A DNA stretch of 8,453 bases. Source: an uncultured Bacilli bacterium. GTDB lineage: Bacteria > Bacillota_I > Bacilli_A > RF39 > UBA660. The stretch covers positions 1 to 8,453 of the forward strand of contig CANQFH010000046.1 in assembly GCA_947598425.1 (NCBI GenBank). Reading direction: 5' to 3'. Both the position numbers and the translations under genes were made by a program. Below, one piece after another: positions 5,155-8,453 of the stretch; positions within the stretch are counted from its first letter, which is position 1, and every line of letters starts with the position of its first letter. The notes beneath the pieces were generated by a model, which was given only the letters and a program-made list of their open reading frames with translations, was not told the origin of the DNA and did not search any database.

Positions 5155-6906
5155 ATGAAAAAAGAAAGTAAAATTGTTTTAAAAGAAAATAGATATAAAG
5201 TTATTGTCATCTTAAATAATATAGCCTTAGTTGAATGTGAAGGTAAAAAATGTTTAGTTAATATTAAGAGTATGGAAATAATTAATGATTCTTATAATTA
5301 TAATGTTATATATAATACTAAAGGGAATTTTTTTAAATTAATTATTAAAGACAAAGATCAAGAATATATATCTATTTATGATACTGTAAATGAGAGGTTT
5401 TTAGTAGAAGAATGGGAAGTATTTAAAAATTTTTCTAACCGATATGATTTATTAATTGTTAGAAATAATGGTAAGAAGTATTTAATTAATACTAATAATT
5501 TTGATTCCAGTTTATTTAATATGCCTTTAGATAATATTGAATTATTAAGTGCAAATAGTAATAAAGATATGTGTTTTATTTTAACTAAAGAGGGTAAAAA
5601 AGGATTATACTATATCAGTGATGGTAATAATCGCCAAGAAATAATTAAAAAGATTAAATATAATTATATAACTAAGATAGATAATCTCATTATATGTAAT
5701 CGTAAAAAGAAAAAAGCAATTTTATTTTTTGATGACAATGGAATTGATGGCGTTGATCTTGAATTTGATGATATTTTTATCGATAAAAATAATAGTAATA
5801 TAGTTTATGGTAAAAAAGATAATTTAGTGTATGTATATGATACTAAAGCTAAAATGCTAGTTATGGTTACTTCCAACTGTGAGTTAGAATTATTAAATTT
5901 TGTTGGGATTAATTATAATCATACTTTAAATGGTAAATATTTATTTAAAATAAAAAAGGATCATAGTTATAATATTTTAGATGTATCTGTAAATAATAGT
6001 AATATAGAGCAAAGATTATTATTAAATAATAATTATGATGATATAATTGCAGCTGGTAAAAAACAATATAAATTAATTAGTAATAATAAAATGGGTTATA
6101 TAATACTTGATAATTTTCAAGAAAAAATGACTCCTAATATTGAAGTAGTATATGATAAGATAGAATCTTTAGGTAATTCTTTATACGCATTATATAATAA
6201 AGATCAAATAGAGATTGGGAAAATTGATGATGAAGGTAATTATAATTCTTTAATTGTTAATTGTAGTGATTTAATTTTAGTGGGGTTAGATACTTATATT
6301 TTTGTTAAAGATGGTTTAAAAGGGTTAATTCATTTAGGGGCTTTTGCTTTTAATAATAAATATAAAGATATATTAGTGGGAAGCAAAGATGAAATATATA
6401 CTTATATAGCCGTAAAAGAAAAAGATCATTATGAATTATATCGAAGGGAAAATAATGTTAATTTAATTAATGAAAGATTTATTATTAGACCATTAAATAT
6501 GGTAAAGTTTTTAAATAAAGTATTTGTAGTTAAAGATAATGAAAGTACTTGTATTTATAATTATAATGGGATGCTTATATATAAAAATAATGGTAATATA
6601 AATGTTAAAGAATATGAAGATGGGTTAATTATTAATGATGCATATTATAATATAGTTAATAATGTTTTAGTAGAATGTTTAACTGAACAAATAAAATATT
6701 ATGTAACTACTTATGAAAATGAAGAAGATATTTATGAAGTTAGTTGTAAATATGAATCTATATTAGAACAATATTGTAAATTGATTGATAGTATGGATGA
6801 TGCTGCTGCAATAAATAAGTTAAATAATGATATTGAAAATGCTAATAATTTAGGTAAATTTAGTAGAGTAAGATTTAAAAAACAAAAAAAGATAAATAAG
6901 ATATAA
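5155..6906 (+). CDS. Large beta-rich protein with degenerate WG-like repeats; function unknown
   Basis: A 583-residue protein I do not recognise as a named family. It has no signal peptide and no membrane segment, so it is probably cytosolic. It is made of short beta strands separated by N/D/G turns. Recurring K-x-G-hydrophobic units (KKGLYYIS at 148-155, KMGYIIL at 312-318, LKGLIHL at 388-394), followed some 10-30 residues on by Y-x-x-I strands (YDKIESLG at 333, YKDILVG at 403), resemble weathered WG (KWGYI) repeats or a beta-propeller-like array. About 530-570 looks helical and the last 16 residues are strongly basic (KFSRVRFKKQKK), possibly binding nucleic acid or membrane. ATG 5155 is fixed by AGGAGG 6 nt upstream; an open frame extending back to TTG 5107 crosses the promoter and is not used. 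It is very AT-rich (7 G/C of 60 at 5281-5340). It has its own promoter and no operon partner. Confidence 0.65.
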   Translation: MKKESKIVLKENRYKVIVILNNIALVECEGKKCLVNIKSMEIINDSYNYNVIYNTKGNFFKLIIKDKDQEYISIYDTVNERFLVEEWEVFKNFSNRYDLLIVRNNGKKYLINTNNFDSSLFNMPLDNIELLSANSNKDMCFILTKEGKKGLYYISDGNNRQEIIKKIKYNYITKIDNLIICNRKKKKAILFFDDNGIDGVDLEFDDIFIDKNNSNIVYGKKDNLVYVYDTKAKMLVMVTSNCELELLNFVGINYNHTLNGKYLFKIKKDHSYNILDVSVNNSNIEQRLLLNNNYDDIIAAGKKQYKLISNNKMGYIILDNFQEKMTPNIEVVYDKIESLGNSLYALYNKDQIEIGKIDDEGNYNSLIVNCSDLILVGLDTYIFVKDGLKGLIHLGAFAFNNKYKDILVGSKDEIYTYIAVKEKDHYELYRRENNVNLINERFIIRPLNMVKFLNKVFVVKDNESTCIYNYNGMLIYKNNGNINVKEYEDGLIINDAYYNIVNNVLVECLTEQIKYYVTTYENEEDIYEVSCKYESILEQYCKLIDSMDDAAAINKLNNDIENANNLGKFSRVRFKKQKKINKI

Positions 6907-6952
6907 ATATTTTGGGAACTCTACTAACTGTAGGTGTTAAAATTATTGTTAA

Positions 6953-6958
6953 TATAAT
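6953..6958 (+). promoter_or_regulatory. -10 box of the XRE/DUF4825 regulator gene
   Basis: A perfect TATAAT, 26 bp before the start codon, in the 77-bp gap. No recognisable -35 lies 16-18 bp upstream, which would fit a promoter that needs an activator or is under autoregulation. A short inverted repeat (CTAC/GTAG, 6921-6933) lies just upstream. Confidence 0.4.
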
Positions 6959-6983
6959 ATAGTTATCTTCGAAAGGAGTAATT

Positions 6984-8123
6984 ATGAATCAAGAAAAAAT
7001 AGGAAAATTTATTGCAAGTGTTAGAAAAGAACAAAATTTAACCCAAGAAGAGTTAGCGGAAAAATTAGGAATAACTTCGAAAGCAGTATCTAAATGGGAA
7101 TGTGGTAAAGGATTACCTGATGCCTCAATTATGATAGATTTATGTAAAATATTAAAGATAACTGTTAATGACTTATTAAGTGGTGAGAAAGTTACAAAAG
7201 AACAATATCAAGAAAAATTAGAAGCAAATATTATTGATACCATCGATTATTCAAATAAAAAAGATAATGAAAAAAATAAAAAGATAGCTAAAATAATTAT
7301 GCTTTTTGGCATATTTATAATTTTCAGTGCTTTTTCAATGTTTTCTAGTGATAGTAGCTGGGGAGCAATTTATTCAATACTTGGTTTAATGATATCTGTA
7401 ATTGGATTTTATCTTTTTAATTTGAAGAAAACAATTATTCAAAGACTATTATTAAGTGGAGGATATTTGATTTTATTTTTCTTATTATTAATTAGTATCG
7501 ATTATACAAATGTTATTTTAAATAATGTTCCACCAAGGTATTCTTATTTAATAACAACTTCTGAAGATATGATTGTTTATAAAGCACCATTATGTAATGT
7601 TTATAGGATAAATAGAAATACCAAAAATGAATATTATATAGTTGATACTAAAAAGGATTATAATGAAAATACCATACCTATAACCCCATTTAATAGAAGT
7701 AAATCAGGAATAGATAATCTTCTTAAATTTAAAAGTAAATATATTGGTGATAATAGTAATGATAGTCATTTAATTGATAGTCTACCACTTAGTGAATATG
7801 GCTATGTCTTTCAAATAGATGATAATAATTTAGAACTTATTATTAATTATAATATTACTGATTGGTATATTGATAATAATAAATATTTGGAAAAAAGCCT
7901 ATTATATAATACTGTAGCGATTTTTTCTTTAATAGATAATGCTCAAAATCTGACATTTAATTTTAGTGGTAATAATTATAAAACTAGTAGAGTAAAAGTT
8001 GCGGAAGAATATCCATACTTTAAAGATATTATTAATAATAAAGATAATTTTAATAAATATTTAGAAAATAAGATAAATGATAATGAATTTGTAGAAGTGA
8101 TATTTAATAAAATATTTAAATAA
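6984..8123 (+). CDS. Membrane-tethered XRE-family regulator with extracytoplasmic DUF4825 domain
   Basis: A 379-residue probable one-component sensor. Residues 5-65 form an XRE helix-turn-helix (IGKFIASVRKEQNLTQEELAEKLG, then SKAVSKWECGKGLPD). A charged linker (about 70-100) leads to three hydrophobic helices (101-120, 127-147, 153-172). An odd number of helices puts the C-terminal half outside the cell while the DNA-binding domain stays inside. The outer part carries SKYIGDNSNDSHLIDSLPLS (251-270), then a mixed alpha/beta stretch with LYNTVAIFSLIDNAQNLTFNF (307-327), the pattern I associate with DUF4825, a domain found in XRE- and BlaR1-linked envelope proteins of Bacillota. AAAGGAG lies 5 nt before the ATG. 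It may sense an envelope signal and control its own or neighbouring genes; the target is unknown. No metalloprotease HExxH is visible, so a BlaR1-like cleavage mechanism is not supported. Confidence 0.82.
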   Translation: MNQEKIGKFIASVRKEQNLTQEELAEKLGITSKAVSKWECGKGLPDASIMIDLCKILKITVNDLLSGEKVTKEQYQEKLEANIIDTIDYSNKKDNEKNKKIAKIIMLFGIFIIFSAFSMFSSDSSWGAIYSILGLMISVIGFYLFNLKKTIIQRLLLSGGYLILFFLLLISIDYTNVILNNVPPRYSYLITTSEDMIVYKAPLCNVYRINRNTKNEYYIVDTKKDYNENTIPITPFNRSKSGIDNLLKFKSKYIGDNSNDSHLIDSLPLSEYGYVFQIDDNNLELIINYNITDWYIDNNKYLEKSLLYNTVAIFSLIDNAQNLTFNFSGNNYKTSRVKVAEEYPYFKDIINNKDNFNKYLENKINDNEFVEVIFNKIFK

Positions 8124-8144
8124 AAATATTTTTATACTTTTTGT

Positions 8145-8173
8145 TTGATTTTAATAGTTATTTAAATTATAAT
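8145..8173 (+). promoter_or_regulatory. Promoter of the carboxymuconolactone-decarboxylase-family gene
   Basis: TTGATT (8145-8150), exactly 17 bp, TATAAT (8168-8173). The predicted start near 8180 leaves a leader of about 80 nt before the gene. I see no clear terminator between the preceding gene and this promoter, only an AT-only palindrome at about 8121-8133. Confidence 0.65.
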
Positions 8174-8261
8174 GATATTAAATTATAAAGAAAATAATAA
8201 TGAATAAGACGGTATATTATGGATAATGAAAGTAGGATTAAAATTTGGAGGGTGATGAATA

Positions 8262-8453
8262 ATGAAAAAACAAACTGCAGGTAGAGATAAGTTAGGTAAT
8301 ATTGCACCTAAATTTGCTGAATTAAATGATGATATATTATTTGGAGAGGTATGGAGCAGGGAAGATAAATTATCAGCAAGGGACAGAAGTTTAATTACTA
8401 TTTCGGCATTATTTGCTCAAGGACTTTTACCTCAATTAAAAAGTCATCTTGAA
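8262..8453 (+). CDS. Carboxymuconolactone decarboxylase family protein, 5' part (3' end outside window)
   Basis: The first 64 codons of a gene cut by the window edge. The protein begins M-K-K-Q-T-A-G-R-D-K-L-G and continues with IAPKFAELNDDILFGEVWSRED (14-35) and LSARDRSLITISALFAQGLLPQLKSHLE (37-64). This is the well-known opening of gamma-carboxymuconolactone decarboxylase-family proteins of anaerobes; the AhpD-type CxxC is absent from the part seen. Such stand-alone proteins are usually annotated by family only; a true role in protocatechuate breakdown is unlikely here, as no pathway genes are visible. The start at ATG 8262 is favoured over ATG 8255, which is in another frame. GGAGG at 8247-8251 lies 10 nt upstream. 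An in-frame TGA at 8253 prevents any longer N-terminus. Confidence 0.88.
   Translation, partial: MKKQTAGRDKLGNIAPKFAELNDDILFGEVWSREDKLSARDRSLITISALFAQGLLPQLKSHLE

Noticed and set aside
6921..6933. Inverted repeat CTAC-TAACT-GTAG upstream of the XRE gene as an operator
   Set aside because: The arms are only 4 bp and could arise by chance; there is no second copy to support it.
1..8453. Use of the Mycoplasma/Spiroplasma code (TGA = Trp)
   Set aside because: Trp codons are TGG throughout and no conserved protein has an in-frame TGA; the standard code explains all genes.
1..8453. CRISPR array, tRNA/rRNA genes, insertion sequence or prophage
   Set aside because: I found no regularly spaced repeats, no cloverleaf-like conserved RNA sequence, no transposase or integrase, and no flanking direct or inverted repeats.

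Overview
The window is very AT-rich, densely coded DNA of a low-GC Gram-positive bacterium (Bacillota). Evidence: strong AGGAGG-type ribosome sites, TTGAxx/TATAAT promoters, small CotF-type spore coat proteins, a YnbB-type PLP protein, the secE-nusG pair, and an XRE-HTH/membrane/DUF4825 regulator. The standard bacterial code fits: every Trp I checked is TGG and no gene is interrupted by TGA. All twelve visible stop codons are TAA or TAG. An anaerobic gut Bacilli/Clostridia-like lineage is my inference from the gene families, not something the sequence proves.

Layout. (1) 1-312: C-terminal end of a probable surface protein with a lectin/FGE-like tail, closed by a bidirectional terminator at 330-351. 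(2) 350-881, minus strand: two overlapping small spore-coat genes. (3) 985-3466, plus strand: a probable operon of a CmpB-type membrane protein, a short-chain dehydrogenase and a YnbB-like PLP protein, the last two overlapping by 8 nt. (4) 3428-4121, minus strand: a zinc-ribbon TM2 protein followed by a coupled DUF2752 membrane protein, whose 3' end overlaps the end of the YnbB gene by 39 bp tail to tail. (5) 4223-5080: a complete secE-nusG unit with promoter, leader hairpin, 1-nt start/stop overlap and intrinsic terminator. (6) 5103-6906: a self-contained gene for a 583-residue, apparently cytosolic, beta-rich protein resembling degenerate WG repeats. (7) 6984-8123: a membrane-tethered XRE regulator with an outside DUF4825 domain. 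(8) 8262 to the end: the start of a carboxymuconolactone-decarboxylase-family gene with its own promoter.

The only housekeeping module is secE-nusG (protein export and transcription elongation). The rest are accessory or envelope/spore-related genes in short operons. I see no CRISPR array, rRNA or tRNA gene, transposase, integrase or phage structural module. There is no stretch over 300 bp without a gene. The parts least explained by known biology are the 583-residue WG-like protein, the signal read by the DUF4825 regulator, the SDR-YnbB pairing, the TM2-DUF2752 pairing, and the hairpin plus U-tract at the very start of the secE-nusG transcript.
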